A stretch of DNA of 42,817 nucleotides from an uncultured Bacteroidales bacterium (GCA_900315245.1 OMYJ01000002.1:306587-349403), one strand, 5' to 3'. Shown: positions 14,725-23,245, counted from the first letter of the stretch. Numbers and translations: made by a program. The notes: a model not told the origin generated them from the sequence alone.

Positions 14725-15579
14725 ATGGAATATCATATTCATAAAACAGATTTGCAGAACGTTCTGCTTGTGGATACGTTGCAGGCGTTGGCCGAATGTT
14801 ATGCAACGATGGGGATGGAATTGTATGTAGTGGGTGCAACGGCACGTGACATTGCCATGCATTTGCTTGGCGCAGGTAGATCTACACGTCGTACACTGGA
14901 CTTGGATGTGTCTGTGGCCTTGGAAAATTGGGAGCAGTATAGCCACTTGACAGCCCTTCTCTTGCAACATGATTTTTTGAAATCTCCTGAAAAACAACGT
15001 TTTAAGTATATAGGAAAACATCCATACGAATATGAAGTGGATATTGTTCCTTTTGGAGCAATCGCCAAACATGATCAGGTGGCATGGCCTCCGGATGGGT
15101 CACCGGTGATGTCTGTTCGTTGTTTTGAAGATGTGATGAGAACTGCTGATACAGTTCATGTTGACGACCTGTTTTCTTTCCGTATAGCCTCCTTGAGCGG
15201 TCAGTTCCTGATCAAACTCGACACATGGTTCGATCGTCATAACTTGACCAAAAGAGATGCGGTAGATATGGTCTTTTTTCTGCAGAATGTGTATGTGGTG
15301 TACGCACTGACTCGAACGGAACTTCCACCCGAAATTGATGTGGATGCCAACCAATTTGACGTAGTGGTGGCAGGGGCGGAATGGATAGCCTCCGACCTGA
15401 AACAGATGCTTACTACGGAACACCGGCTTTTTTACGCGAACCAATTACAAGAGGAGGTGAACAAGGGTGAAGAAAGTGCATTGCTGAACGACTTCCTTGA
15501 CATGTCAAGCGCCAAATACTACGACCTGTTCCGCCGCGCCCTGCAGCGCATGTCCGAAATATTAAAACATTCTTTGTAG
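14725..15579 (+). CDS. AbiEii-like nucleotidyltransferase toxin
   Basis: This is a 284-residue protein of the polymerase-beta-type nucleotidyltransferase fold. Motifs in order are VVGATARDI (about residues 36-44), the metal-binding pair in RTLDLDVSV (about 56-64), and the third acidic site in EVDIVPFG (about 107-114). A helical C-terminal region follows. AbiEii/MenT toxins transfer nucleotides to RNA targets such as tRNA ends and stop growth; the substrate here is unknown. It is translationally close to the antitoxin (two-base gap). No terminator is evident before the sigma-factor gene 44 bases downstream. All three catalytic acids appear present, so the toxin should be active. Confidence 0.85.
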   Translation: MEYHIHKTDLQNVLLVDTLQALAECYATMGMELYVVGATARDIAMHLLGAGRSTRRTLDLDVSVALENWEQYSHLTALLLQHDFLKSPEKQRFKYIGKHPYEYEVDIVPFGAIAKHDQVAWPPDGSPVMSVRCFEDVMRTADTVHVDDLFSFRIASLSGQFLIKLDTWFDRHNLTKRDAVDMVFFLQNVYVVYALTRTELPPEIDVDANQFDVVVAGAEWIASDLKQMLTTEHRLFYANQLQEEVNKGEESALLNDFLDMSSAKYYDLFRRALQRMSEILKHSL

Positions 15580-15623
15580 TTTTTCCATACTGCCTGCGTC
15601 TAACCTGTGTAATTCTAAAACCA

Positions 15624-16115
15624 ATGACAAAGAAAGAAACGGATTTTGAACGAATGGTCCGGGAGCACAAAAGCACCGTTTATACGGTCTGCTACATGTT
15701 CTCGAAGGACACCGACGAGGTCAACGACCTGTTCCAGGAAGTCCTCATCAACCTCTGGAAAGGCTTCGACAGTTTCAGAGGCGAGTCGAAGGTGGACACC
15801 TGGGTCTGGCGTGTCGCCCTCAACACCTGCATCTCCGACGACCGCAAGAAGAAGCGGCGAGGCGAGCGCGTACCCCTCGAAATGGCCGCCGACCTCTACA
15901 CCGACACCGACGAGGACACCAAGCAGATCCGCCAGCTCTATGCGCGCATCAACAAGCTGGGCATCATGGACCGCGCCCTCGTCCTGCTCTGGTTGGAGAA
16001 CCTCAGCTACGAGGAGATCGGCGCCATCGCCGGCATCTCCGCCAAAAACGTTTCCGTGAAGTTGGTTAGAATCAAACAACAGTTAATGAAAATGTCTGAC
16101 AATCAAGAATTTTAG
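15624..16115 (+). CDS. ECF-type RNA polymerase sigma factor
   Basis: This is a 163-residue sigma-70 family protein with only regions 2 and 4. Region 2 covers about residues 14-66 (VNDLFQEVLINLWKGFDSFR, DTWVWRVALNTC). Region 4 is near the C-terminus (LSYEEIGAIAGISAKNVSVK). ECF factors redirect RNA polymerase to a small regulon, usually held back by a membrane anti-sigma factor encoded next door. Here the next gene begins two bases after the stop and encodes a membrane protein without an evident anti-sigma zinc motif. The local base composition is visibly more GC-rich than the neighbours on either side. Confidence 0.93.
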   Translation: MTKKETDFERMVREHKSTVYTVCYMFSKDTDEVNDLFQEVLINLWKGFDSFRGESKVDTWVWRVALNTCISDDRKKKRRGERVPLEMAADLYTDTDEDTKQIRQLYARINKLGIMDRALVLLWLENLSYEEIGAIAGISAKNVSVKLVRIKQQLMKMSDNQEF

Positions 16116-16117
16116 TT

Positions 16118-16720
16118 ATGGAAAACAGTGAAATAAACAACAGCGAATTGGAAACCATGCGTGCGCAAATCGCACTGCTGAAGGACAAATTAGACAAGGA
16201 GACCATCGTTTCCGACAAGCTTCTTCGCGACACGATGCGGCACAAAGCCCGTAACATCAATGCCAACGCCTGGATTAGCGTGGCAGCCTCTATCTTCGTG
16301 ATATTCTGGGCATTGTTCTATCTTCCGGGCGAAGGGTTCAGCTGGTGGTTCTCCGGTGCCACCATCTTGATGATGCTCGTGTGCGATTTCTTTACTTGGA
16401 AGTATCATAAGGATGTGAATGACAAAACGATGAGTGGCGACCTGCTTACCGTTGCCAAAGTGATGAAACAGCTGCGCGACAACTACAAAAAATGGCTGAA
16501 ATATAGCATTGCTTTGATTGCCGTTTGGTTTACATGGCTTTCCATAGAATTCTGTATCCGGCTGAAAGATTGGAGATTAGCTGTCATCATGATTATTGCA
16601 TTGCTCATCGGCTTGGCCATCGGTGCCTTCATCGGACTGAAGATGCACAATTCGGTGATCCGCAACGCGGAGGAAATCATCAGTCAGATTGAGGAGAGCG
16701 AAGAAAATGACGAGGAATAG
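16118..16720 (+). CDS. Four-helix membrane protein, probable sigma-factor partner
   Basis: This is a 200-residue protein. The N-terminal 45 residues are cytoplasmic and charged with a coiled-coil look (LETMRAQIALLKDKLDKE). Two helix pairs follow, about 51-68 and 77-93, then 131-148 and 154-178, and an acidic tail (EEIISQIEESEENDEE). Position suggests it senses the signal and controls the ECF factor, but there is no ZAS (HxxxCxxC) anti-sigma motif, so any control would work differently. Such genes after ECF factors are common in Bacteroidales but uncharacterised. The stop runs directly into an AGCTAA/GCCAA dispersed repeat. Confidence 0.7.
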   Translation: MENSEINNSELETMRAQIALLKDKLDKETIVSDKLLRDTMRHKARNINANAWISVAASIFVIFWALFYLPGEGFSWWFSGATILMMLVCDFFTWKYHKDVNDKTMSGDLLTVAKVMKQLRDNYKKWLKYSIALIAVWFTWLSIEFCIRLKDWRLAVIMIIALLIGLAIGAFIGLKMHNSVIRNAEEIISQIEESEENDEE

Positions 16721-16753
16721 GCCAAAAGCTAATAGCTAATAGCCAAAGGCCAT
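16720..16753. repeat. AGCTAA/GCCAA dispersed repeat
   Basis: GGCCAAAAGCTAATAGCTAA followed by TAGCCAAAGGCCAT begins on the last base of the upstream stop codon. Same family as 9879, 23289 and 27139. Confidence 0.65.
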
Positions 16754-16783
16754 TTTAGATGAACATTGTATCAGAATAAAATG

Positions 16784-16791
16784 TACTTTTG
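16784..16791 (+). promoter_or_regulatory. -7 promoter element, TACTTTTG
   Basis: Exact match 34 bases before the DUF937 start codon. It separates this gene from the sigma-factor operon. Confidence 0.7.
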
Positions 16792-16825
16792 CCCTCGTAT
16801 AATTAAAACTTAAAAATTAATCATT

Positions 16826-17323
16826 ATGGATCTAAACAGTATCATTTCCTCGCTCACGGGCAACAACCTCATCGGAGAAATTGCCAAAAAGTTCAACATT
16901 GACCCGAACAAAATCATCGAAGTTATCAAAGCCGCTATCCCTAAATTCTTGAGTTCGATGCAGAAAAACGCTGGAACTGCCGCCGGTGCAGCCGCATTGA
17001 CACAAGCTCTCGGCAACCACGCGGGTCAGGGTATGGGCATTAACATCGAAGACGGCATGAAGATTCTGCAAAAAGTCTTCGGCGGCAATCTGGGTTCCGT
17101 GGTTTCCAACTTGAGCGGTCAGACCAACACCACCAACGATCAGGTTTCCAACATCTTGGCCTCCATCGCTCCGAATCTCCTTTCCGTTTTGGGCAAAGGG
17201 GCCGGCACGGGCAACATCGGCAACATCCTTGGCGGACTGCTGGGCGGTGCCTCCAACTCTAGCAGCAGCTCCAATGCCGGCAAGGTCCTCGGCGGCCTGC
17301 TTGGGAAAATTTTCAAGAAATAA
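16826..17323 (+). CDS. DUF937-family protein
   Basis: This is a 165-residue protein without signal peptide. It has amphipathic helices (LIGEIAKKFNIDPNKIIEVI, ILQKVFGG, VSNILASIAPNLLSVLGKGA) and a Gly/Ser-rich tail (GGLLGGASNSSSSSNAGKVL) ending in LLGKIFKK. The repeated Leu/Gly pattern is typical of DUF937 proteins, a family of unknown function also including YidB. Own promoter and a strong terminator make it monocistronic. The family call is by general appearance. Confidence 0.7.
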   Translation: MDLNSIISSLTGNNLIGEIAKKFNIDPNKIIEVIKAAIPKFLSSMQKNAGTAAGAAALTQALGNHAGQGMGINIEDGMKILQKVFGGNLGSVVSNLSGQTNTTNDQVSNILASIAPNLLSVLGKGAGTGNIGNILGGLLGGASNSSSSSNAGKVLGGLLGKIFKK

Positions 17324-17382
17324 GGACTTAAGACTTAGGACCTAAGACTTTTGGGACATTCCGCTCCTAACAGCTACAAAAG

Positions 17383-17412
17383 CACCGTCATCTCACTTGG
17401 CGGTGTTTTTTT
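17383..17412 (+). terminator. Rho-independent terminator
   Basis: CACCGTCA pairs with TGGCGGTG (one G-T pair) around a 7-base loop and is followed by seven T. It ends the DUF937 transcript. The adjacent GTAG palindrome (17413-17440) could end the converging galM transcript. Confidence 0.85.
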
Positions 17413-17440
17413 GTAGAGACGTGCCATGGCGCATCTCTAC
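17413..17440. repeat. GTAGAGACG palindrome at the galM stop
   Basis: A 28-base imperfect palindrome, GTAGAGACGTGCC plus its near-complement ending TCTCTAC. On the minus strand its GTAG gives the TAG stop of galM. Related copies lie at 22647-22674 and 28127-28156. Confidence 0.85.
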
Positions 17441-18495
17441 TGTTTCGAGAACCGAAACATCGTATGACTCCGATAAACCTCCCCCGGCCGCAAAATCGCA
17501 TCCGACTCCGGCCATTTCTGGTTTGGCGAATCGGGGAACTTTTGCGTTTCCAAACAGACGGCGGCCCGCTGTTGATAGACCACCCCACCCTTCCCGACAA
17601 CCGTGACGTCGAGGAAGTTGCCGGTATAGACCTGCATTCCCGGTTCGGTAGTGTAAACCTCTAAGGCAATGCCCGTTACGGGACTCTCCAAGCGGGCGCA
17701 CGGACGGGAATCGTCGCCTTTCGTGTTCAGCACCCAGTTGTGGTCGTAGCCGTGGCCGATGCGCAGCTGCTCAAAGTCGGCAGAGATGTCGCGGCCAATC
17801 GGCTTGGGTTGCCGGAAATCCATCGGTGTGCCCTCCACGGATGCCAACTCGCCCGTGGGGATGAAAGTTTCCCCAATCGGGGTGTAGCGGTCGGCATCGA
17901 TGGTCAGCAGGTGGTTGAGGATGTCGGTGGAAGCGTCGCCGTTGAGGTTGAAGTAGCTGTGGTTGGTCATGTTGATGACCGTCGGCTCGTCCGTAACCGC
18001 CTCGTATTCAATATCCAGCGCATTGTCGTCCGTCAGCATATAGGTGACACGGGCGCACAGATTGCCCGGGAACCCGCTGTCGCCGTCTTCACTGACCAAA
18101 CTCAGCACGAGCCGGTGGTCTCCCACTTCTTCAACGTTAAAGATACGGTACTGCCAGCCGTCCGGACCGCCGTGCAGACAATTCTTGCCATCGTTTTGCG
18201 GCAGCTGGTACGTTTTTCCGTCAATCGTTATCTGCCCGTTATTCAGCCGGTTGGCGTACCGTCCGATGACCGCCCCGAAGTCGGAACGGTGGTTTTCGGG
18301 AAGGTAGCCTTTCACGTTTTCGAACCCGAGCACCACATCGCGCAGAATGCCGTTTCTGTCCGGCACGAACAGCGACACGATGCGTCCTCCGAGGTTGGTG
18401 ATGGTGGCCCGGAGGCCGTTGACGTTTTTCAGTGTGAAAAGGTTGATGGTGCGACCATCGAGCTCGTTCGGGTCTGATTTGGGGTTTGTTGGCAT
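17437..18495 (-). CDS. galM: Aldose 1-epimerase (galactose mutarotase)
   Basis: This is a 352-residue enzyme that interconverts beta- and alpha-D-galactose, feeding GalK. Motifs include the substrate Arg in GAVIGRYANR, the His in CLHGGPDGW, the catalytic acid His in MTNHSYFNLNG and the catalytic base Glu in TTEPGMQVYTG. It has no signal peptide, so it is cytoplasmic. The ATG at 18495 is 22 bases after TACTTTTG; the frame upstream of it has no better start. The final codons read AAACAG followed by the TAG of a GTAG palindrome, so the repeat forms the 3' end. Confidence 0.94.
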   Translation of the reverse strand: MPTNPKSDPNELDGRTINLFTLKNVNGLRATITNLGGRIVSLFVPDRNGILRDVVLGFENVKGYLPENHRSDFGAVIGRYANRLNNGQITIDGKTYQLPQNDGKNCLHGGPDGWQYRIFNVEEVGDHRLVLSLVSEDGDSGFPGNLCARVTYMLTDDNALDIEYEAVTDEPTVINMTNHSYFNLNGDASTDILNHLLTIDADRYTPIGETFIPTGELASVEGTPMDFRQPKPIGRDISADFEQLRIGHGYDHNWVLNTKGDDSRPCARLESPVTGIALEVYTTEPGMQVYTGNFLDVTVVGKGGVVYQQRAAVCLETQKFPDSPNQKWPESDAILRPGEVYRSHTMFRFSKQ

Positions 18496-18517
18496 AGAAG
18501 TTTCTATTTTTGGAGGG

Positions 18518-18525
18518 CAAAAGTA
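18518..18525 (-). promoter_or_regulatory. -7 promoter element for galM, TACTTTTG
   Basis: Exact minus-strand match 22 bases before the galM start. Confidence 0.7.
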
Positions 18526-18632
18526 GTATTTTTTCGGTTTCAAGTTTCAAGAAGGAAATCTCCTGAAATCTAAGATTTGAGACCGACAGTGTTAAATTAC
18601 GTTAACGCATCGTAGCATAACAGAAAAAATAG

Positions 18633-18640
18633 TACTTTCG
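18633..18640 (+). promoter_or_regulatory. -7 promoter-like element, TACTTTCG
   Basis: One mismatch from consensus, 25 bases before the antitoxin start codon. Confidence 0.5.
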
Positions 18641-18665
18641 CGGTTCGAAATAGGATATAGAAACT

Positions 18666-18941
18666 ATGTGTACTGTAACAATAAATGTAGATGATGCCAC
18701 TGTGAGGCGTATTAATCCCGACCTCACCACTCGTGAAAGTATAGGCCAATGGCTCCAAGACAAAGTGAATCTGCTGATTTCGGAACTTGCCGCCACACCT
18801 ATCACATCCCCCAATGCACATACCGCCGAGGAGATGCAGGTCATTCTGCTTGACCGCATCCGTAGGGCTGAAGCTGGTGAAGAGTCTGTGGTCTCTCATC
18901 AGGAAGTTTCTGATTCAATCCGTTCGAAGTATGGTTTTTGA
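18666..18941 (+). CDS. Type II antitoxin, ribbon-helix-helix-like
   Basis: This is a 91-residue protein. The N-terminus MCTVTINVDDATVRRINPDL has a beta strand followed by a helix, as in RHH-type antitoxins, followed by a longer helical tail (QWLQDKVNLLISELA) and a variable region likely to wrap the toxin. Its stop overlaps the start of the RelE/ParE-type toxin gene by 11 bases, the usual antitoxin-first order. It would repress its own promoter. The superfamily assignment rests on position and size as much as sequence. Confidence 0.8.
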   Translation: MCTVTINVDDATVRRINPDLTTRESIGQWLQDKVNLLISELAATPITSPNAHTAEEMQVILLDRIRRAEAGEESVVSHQEVSDSIRSKYGF

Positions 18942-19254
18942 AATAGAGTGGTTGCGAGGTGCTCAACGTGAACTTGACGCCGAAATCGAATATGTGCTTG
19001 GCAGGTTTGGATTTGGAGCCGCTCGGAAAACCTACAGAAGAATAATGGATAATGTCGAACAGCTTGCCTCATTCCCCCATATCGGAGAGCAATATGAAGG
19101 TGCAACATACAAAGGTTGTGAAGTTCGAAAGATTGCCATTCGACAAGTTACCGTTTTTTATTCACCCCAGCCAGACAAGGTAACGATTCTTGCTGTGTGG
19201 AACAACTACCAAGATCCCAACAGCATCCCATATCGTTTGTCGGAATTGGAATAG
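18931..19254 (+). CDS. RelE/ParE-family toxin
   Basis: This is a 107-residue protein, MVFEIEWLRGAQRELDAEIE at the start, with helix-helix then beta-sheet layout. It has the family elements FPHIGEQYEG, VRKIAIRQVTVFYSP and ILAVWNNYQDP, as in ParE/RelE toxins that attack gyrase or translating mRNA. Which target applies is not decidable here. The ATG at 18931 overlaps the antitoxin end, giving translational coupling; the open frame further upstream is the antitoxin's shadow. The pair is complete with no sign of decay. A weak hairpin (AATAG/CTATT) plus seven T follows at 19250-19276. Confidence 0.87.
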   Translation: MVFEIEWLRGAQRELDAEIEYVLGRFGFGAARKTYRRIMDNVEQLASFPHIGEQYEGATYKGCEVRKIAIRQVTVFYSPQPDKVTILAVWNNYQDPNSIPYRLSELE

Positions 19255-19266
19255 ACCTATCGCCTA

Positions 19267-19398
19267 TTATTTTTTTCCGAAATTTTCCACGCACAGCTCC
19301 TTAATGCGCTCTATGACAAACTCCTGCTGGTCGTCGTTGCGCAGCAGTTTGGTGCGGCCGACGGATTCGCTAAAACTAGATTCGTGATCTTTTGTCAT
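19267..19398 (-). CDS. Possible 43-aa small protein
   Basis: An ATG at 19398 opens a 43-residue frame, MTKDHESSFSESVGRTKLLR at the start and ending VENFGKK. The composition is protein-like: acidic N-terminus, then a likely amphipathic helix (QQEFVIERIKELC). It lies 92 bases downstream of the FAD-reductase gene on the same strand and is otherwise the only content of the 236-base gap. I recognise no family and see no promoter match. It could be a real small protein or the remnant N-terminus of a lost gene. Confidence 0.4.
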   Translation of the reverse strand: MTKDHESSFSESVGRTKLLRNDDQQEFVIERIKELCVENFGKK

Positions 19399-19490
19399 AA
19401 CGTTCTTTTTTAACGCGAAACCCCTCCACTAATAGTTATCCTTTCTTTTCTTGTCGGAAACCAAACATCCAGTTACTCAGGAAACAACAT

Positions 19491-20528
19491 TCACACATTC
19501 CTGTCGAAAACAAATTTCACCAACCGGGGCCACCGGCAACAGAATCCGCTGAAAGCAAGTCCAAATCTAGAATAGAAAAACTTTGTCATCTGCTGTTCCC
19601 GATTTTTCTTCTTGAAAAACAAGCTATTCACTTTTGAGAAACTTTGTTCACTCGCAATGGCCTTGCAAGCATTTTCCGCCGTCTTGAAAGCGTAGAAAAG
19701 CCCCTCGTATGTCACTCGGTTGCCAAAACCTCCCGCATCACCGATCAAGAGAATGCGATCGTGCCTGATATAATCCGAAGAGACTGTAATGACAGCACCT
19801 TTTATCGTTGTCTCTTCTAAATTCTTGTTTTTCAGAATAGTACGAAATTTTTCGATACTGTTTTGATGGTCGCAGTAACCGACAGCATCGAAGTCATTGT
19901 TCGGAAAGCGGTAATAATATCCGCAGGAATAATCCTTTGACAACAAAACTTCTATTTCATTTCCGCCATTTTTCTCCATATATTGCTCCAAAATCAGCAC
20001 CTTTTGGTCTTTCTGGCGCATCATTTGTCTTCGTACGCAGCTATTTGCGCCATCGGCCCCCACAAGGTAGTCACAAACCAACTCCCTACCGCTGGACAGG
20101 GTCACCACGATACTTCCGTCTTTCTCCTCTCGGAAACTCTTCAGTCCTTCATTCACAAATAGTCCGCCGGCCTGCTCGTATTGTCGCAGCAGCTCGTGGT
20201 CGAACTTCTCACGTCGCACGATACGTATCTCATGGCTTGAATCAAATTCGCAGGTGTGCTTTCCGTTCACGGTAACCTTGATGTGGCGGACAGGGTTATA
20301 ATCGTACTGGAAATCAGGATAGAGCTCCGACAGCAGTTTGTAGGCCTTGTGCGTCAGTCCGCCGCCGCAGATCTTGTCGCGGGGAAACTGCGCTTTGTCG
20401 AGCAGCGTCACATCCACGCCGGCCTTGTGCAGCAAGTAGGCACAGACGCTGCCAGCAGGTCCTGCCCCCGCCACAATTACTCGTTTATGTTGAATTGCGT
20501 CCATACTGTCAATTTCAACGGTCAACAT
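19491..20528 (-). CDS. FAD-dependent oxidoreductase, geranylgeranyl-reductase family
   Basis: This is a 345-residue flavoprotein. The FAD dinucleotide fold is VIVAGAGPAGSVCAYLL (about 17-33), followed by DKICGGGLTHKA, the hallmark of the geranylgeranyl reductase-related group, and YLVGADGANS and GDAGGFG near 265-271 for flavin binding. Members reduce isoprenoid chains or act as uncharacterised oxidoreductases; the substrate is unknown. The ATG comes directly after the TGA of the GH97 gene, so translation is coupled; an alternative start is Met9. The pairing with a glycosidase is unexpected and may be only organisational. Confidence 0.87.
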   Translation of the reverse strand: MLTVEIDSMDAIQHKRVIVAGAGPAGSVCAYLLHKAGVDVTLLDKAQFPRDKICGGGLTHKAYKLLSELYPDFQYDYNPVRHIKVTVNGKHTCEFDSSHEIRIVRREKFDHELLRQYEQAGGLFVNEGLKSFREEKDGSIVVTLSSGRELVCDYLVGADGANSCVRRQMMRQKDQKVLILEQYMEKNGGNEIEVLLSKDYSCGYYYRFPNNDFDAVGYCDHQNSIEKFRTILKNKNLEETTIKGAVITVSSDYIRHDRILLIGDAGGFGNRVTYEGLFYAFKTAENACKAIASEQSFSKVNSLFFKKKNREQQMTKFFYSRFGLAFSGFCCRWPRLVKFVFDRNV

Positions 20529-22583
20529 TCATTGAACCGTAATCGCGGCTCCCCCGCCTGGGGCCAACTCCACTTTCAGTTTGCCATCTGCGGGAACAGC
20601 CACCGTTTTCTTCTGATAATCAACGCCTTTACGGTGAGCATTGGGACCATCCACAAACATTGTGACCGTGCCGGAGGTGATGCCTAATGCCTTGAGGTCG
20701 ATTTCGACGGTGCGGGCGTTCCAGTCGGTGATGGCGCCGATGTACCATGTGTCGCCTTTGCGCTTGGCGGAGACGATAAATTCCCCGACCCTACCGTCTA
20801 AAATGCGGGTCTCGTCCCATACGGTAGGCACCTTGGCGATGAATTCGGTGCATTCAGGCTCTTGCATGTAGGCCGTGGGGGCGTCGCAGAGCATCGCGAA
20901 GGGCGCGTCAAAGACCATGTACTCAGCCAATTGACGGCAGCGCGTACCCTGGCTCATCGGCTCGTTCCAGCTTGGGAAGTAGCACCAATAGGCACCGTTG
21001 CGCATCGCACCCTGCGTGAAGTCCATCGGACCGGCCAACATCCGGATAAACGGGATCGTGACCTCATACTTTACCATATCGGTCTTGCTGTCGGCCCATT
21101 TGCACTGCTCCAGCCCGAACACGCCCTCGTAGTTGAGCACGTTGGGGTAGGTGCGACTCAGTCCCGTGGGCTTGTACGCCCCGTGGAAGTCGATAAAGAG
21201 GTGGTATTTGGCGGCCATGGCGGCCATCCGCTCGTAGAAGTTGACCACAATCTGGTCGTCGCGGTCCATAAAATCGACCTTGAAGCCCTTCACGCCCATC
21301 TCAGAATAGTGCTTGCAGACGCGCTCCATCTCCTTGTCCATAGCAGCGTAACCGGCCCACAATACGATGCCAACACCCTTACTTTCAGCGTATTTCACCA
21401 ACATCGGCAGGTTGATTTCGGGCACCACTTGGAAGAGGTCGGCCTGCTTGTTCACGGCCCAACCTTCGTCTAAAATCACGTATTCAATACCCTTATCCGC
21501 GGCAAAATCGATGTAGTATTTGTAGGTCTCGTTGTTGATTCCGGCCTTGAAATCCACGCCCCAGATGTTCCAGTTATTCCACCAGTCCCATGCCACTTTG
21601 CCGGGCTTAATCCATGAGATATCAGCCACTTTCGAAGGCTCCGCGAGGAGATAGACGAGGTCGTTGTCCGCCAAATCCTTATCCTCGGTGGTGATGGCGA
21701 TCACGCGCCACGGGAATGTGCGCGTGCCGGCGGTCTTGGCGATGTAGTCGTGACGCTCTTTCACCACATACTGCAGGTTGTTGTGCCCGCCCTGCTCCCA
21801 CTTCTTCGGCAGCGGTGCGAAGTAGCCGATCATCGAGTTGCCCTCGGTGTGCTTGAGATACATTCCCGGGTAGTCGTGCAGGTCGGCTTCGGTTATGACG
21901 GCAAAACGGATTTTTAAACCGGAAAAATATGCGCCATCAGCGTGATAATTTTGAGACACCAGCATCGGTAAAAAGGCAAGTCGGTCACCAGCCATGTCGC
22001 GAAGAAAAGTGTCCACGTATGTGTTCTCGAAAGAGGTACAGTACTGCTCCGAAAAATCCCCGTCTATTGCCGGTTTTCGGTTAACGTAAGGGATGAGTGC
22101 TTTCGTACCATTAAGGTCCCCCATAGAAGACCCTTCGGAGAAATTGAACTCGGCCGTCTCGTGCCGCACGATGATGGAGTCTTTGAATGTGGTGACGAAA
22201 CGGTAGGCCACTCCGGAGTTGTAGACACGGAATATCACCTGATAATTTCCCTTAAAGCTGATTTTCAGTTCGTTATATTGGTCTTTAATCTTGCTTTTCC
22301 GATAAAACGGGGCAATCACTTCCTGATTGACGCTTTTTCGCTCTTTCTTCACCACTTTCGGGTTTCGACCCAAAACGGAGCAATCGTCCAACTCCAGACC
22401 GATGACAGAGGGCTCCAAAAACGGAGCGGGGTTATCCGTCGTATAGACCGAATATTGCAATTGTCCAGACGAGCCGTCAATTTTCACCGTCAGTTTGCCA
22501 TCGGGGGAAGTGAGTGTTTCGGTTTGTGCGGACAAGGCGATGAACAAGCCGCAAAACAGCATCAGGAGGAGGTGTTTTTTCAT
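20529..22583 (-). CDS. GH97-family glycosidase, probably alpha-galactosidase
   Basis: This is a 684-residue protein with a signal peptide (1-19, ends LSAQ), so periplasmic or surface. The N-terminal beta-sandwich (LTSPDGKLTVKID) and central barrel are typical of GH97. In the barrel, KGFKVDFMDRDDQ (about 434-443) has the Asp that serves as nucleophile in retaining members, and NYEGVFGLEQ (about 482) carries the likely acid/base Glu. Inverting SusB-type alpha-glucosidases lack that Asp, so a retaining alpha-galactosidase is more likely, which fits galK and galM in the window. The start is 21 bases after TATCTTTG. Substrate remains an inference. Confidence 0.92.
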   Translation of the reverse strand: MKKHLLLMLFCGLFIALSAQTETLTSPDGKLTVKIDGSSGQLQYSVYTTDNPAPFLEPSVIGLELDDCSVLGRNPKVVKKERKSVNQEVIAPFYRKSKIKDQYNELKISFKGNYQVIFRVYNSGVAYRFVTTFKDSIIVRHETAEFNFSEGSSMGDLNGTKALIPYVNRKPAIDGDFSEQYCTSFENTYVDTFLRDMAGDRLAFLPMLVSQNYHADGAYFSGLKIRFAVITEADLHDYPGMYLKHTEGNSMIGYFAPLPKKWEQGGHNNLQYVVKERHDYIAKTAGTRTFPWRVIAITTEDKDLADNDLVYLLAEPSKVADISWIKPGKVAWDWWNNWNIWGVDFKAGINNETYKYYIDFAADKGIEYVILDEGWAVNKQADLFQVVPEINLPMLVKYAESKGVGIVLWAGYAAMDKEMERVCKHYSEMGVKGFKVDFMDRDDQIVVNFYERMAAMAAKYHLFIDFHGAYKPTGLSRTYPNVLNYEGVFGLEQCKWADSKTDMVKYEVTIPFIRMLAGPMDFTQGAMRNGAYWCYFPSWNEPMSQGTRCRQLAEYMVFDAPFAMLCDAPTAYMQEPECTEFIAKVPTVWDETRILDGRVGEFIVSAKRKGDTWYIGAITDWNARTVEIDLKALGITSGTVTMFVDGPNAHRKGVDYQKKTVAVPADGKLKVELAPGGGAAITVQ

Positions 22584-22604
22584 AATCGGGGGTTTTTAAG
22601 GCGG

Positions 22605-22612
22605 CAAAGATA
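22605..22612 (-). promoter_or_regulatory. -7 promoter element for GH97, TATCTTTG
   Basis: Exact minus-strand match 21 bases before the GH97 start. It drives the GH97 and FAD-reductase genes. Confidence 0.7.
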
Positions 22613-22646
22613 CGGAAATTACGGATTCAAACGGACTTCCGTGACC

Positions 22647-22674
22647 GTAGAGACGTGCCATGGCGCGTCTCTAC
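22647..22674. repeat. GTAGAGACG palindrome after rfbC
   Basis: A 28-base palindrome, GTAGAGACGTGCC with the complement GGCGCGTCTCTAC and a two-base AT centre. It lies 16 bases beyond the rfbC stop and upstream of the GH97 promoter. Its stem could act as a transcript end or barrier. Confidence 0.85.
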
Positions 22675-22690
22675 AAACGGGAAATTCGGA

Positions 22691-23239
22691 TTAGTATTCG
22701 AAAGGCGACACAAACGTGGCGAATGCCTCGCCGTGCATGTCCTTTTCAGAAGTAATGGGGTTCTCAATTTGCCAGTCAATGTTCAAGTCTTTGTCGTTGA
22801 ACATGATACACCCCTCGGAGGCCTTGTTGTAAAAGTTGGAGCACTTGTAGGCGAAGACAGTGTCGTCCTCCAATGCGGTGAACCCGTGTGCGAAGCCGGC
22901 GGGGATGTAGAACTGGCGAAAATTGTCGGCAGTGAGCAAAGTGGAAACGTACTGACCGTATGTCGGGCTGCCCTTGCGGATGTCCACGGCAAAGTCGAGG
23001 CATGCGCCGCGCAACACCCGCACGAGCTTGGCCTGCGCGTAAGGAGGTTTCTGAAAATGCAAACCACGCACCACCCCCTTCTGCGAACACGACTGGTTGT
23101 CCTGCACGAACACATCGGTGATGCCTAACTCTCTATAACGCTGTTCGTTATAACTCTCGAAAAAATACCCGCGGTCATCCTTGAAAACCGTCGGCTCAAT
23201 GATTAACAATCCTTCAATTTGCGTTTTTATTATTTCCAT
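22691..23239 (-). CDS. rfbC: dTDP-4-dehydrorhamnose 3,5-epimerase
   Basis: This is a 182-residue cupin enzyme of the dTDP-L-rhamnose pathway for surface polysaccharide. It has the N-terminal IIEPTVFKDDRGYFFESYN, the catalytic His in VVRGLHFQ (about 60), the Asp in CLDFAVDIRKGSPTYG, the FYIPAGFAHGF cupin segment and the Tyr in FAYKCSNFY. Length and motifs are complete. The other rml genes are not in the window, which is common when they are scattered. No promoter match is seen in the 83-base gap upstream. Confidence 0.96.
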   Translation of the reverse strand: MEIIKTQIEGLLIIEPTVFKDDRGYFFESYNEQRYRELGITDVFVQDNQSCSQKGVVRGLHFQKPPYAQAKLVRVLRGACLDFAVDIRKGSPTYGQYVSTLLTADNFRQFYIPAGFAHGFTALEDDTVFAYKCSNFYNKASEGCIMFNDKDLNIDWQIENPITSEKDMHGEAFATFVSPFEY

Positions 23240-23245
23240 TATATG

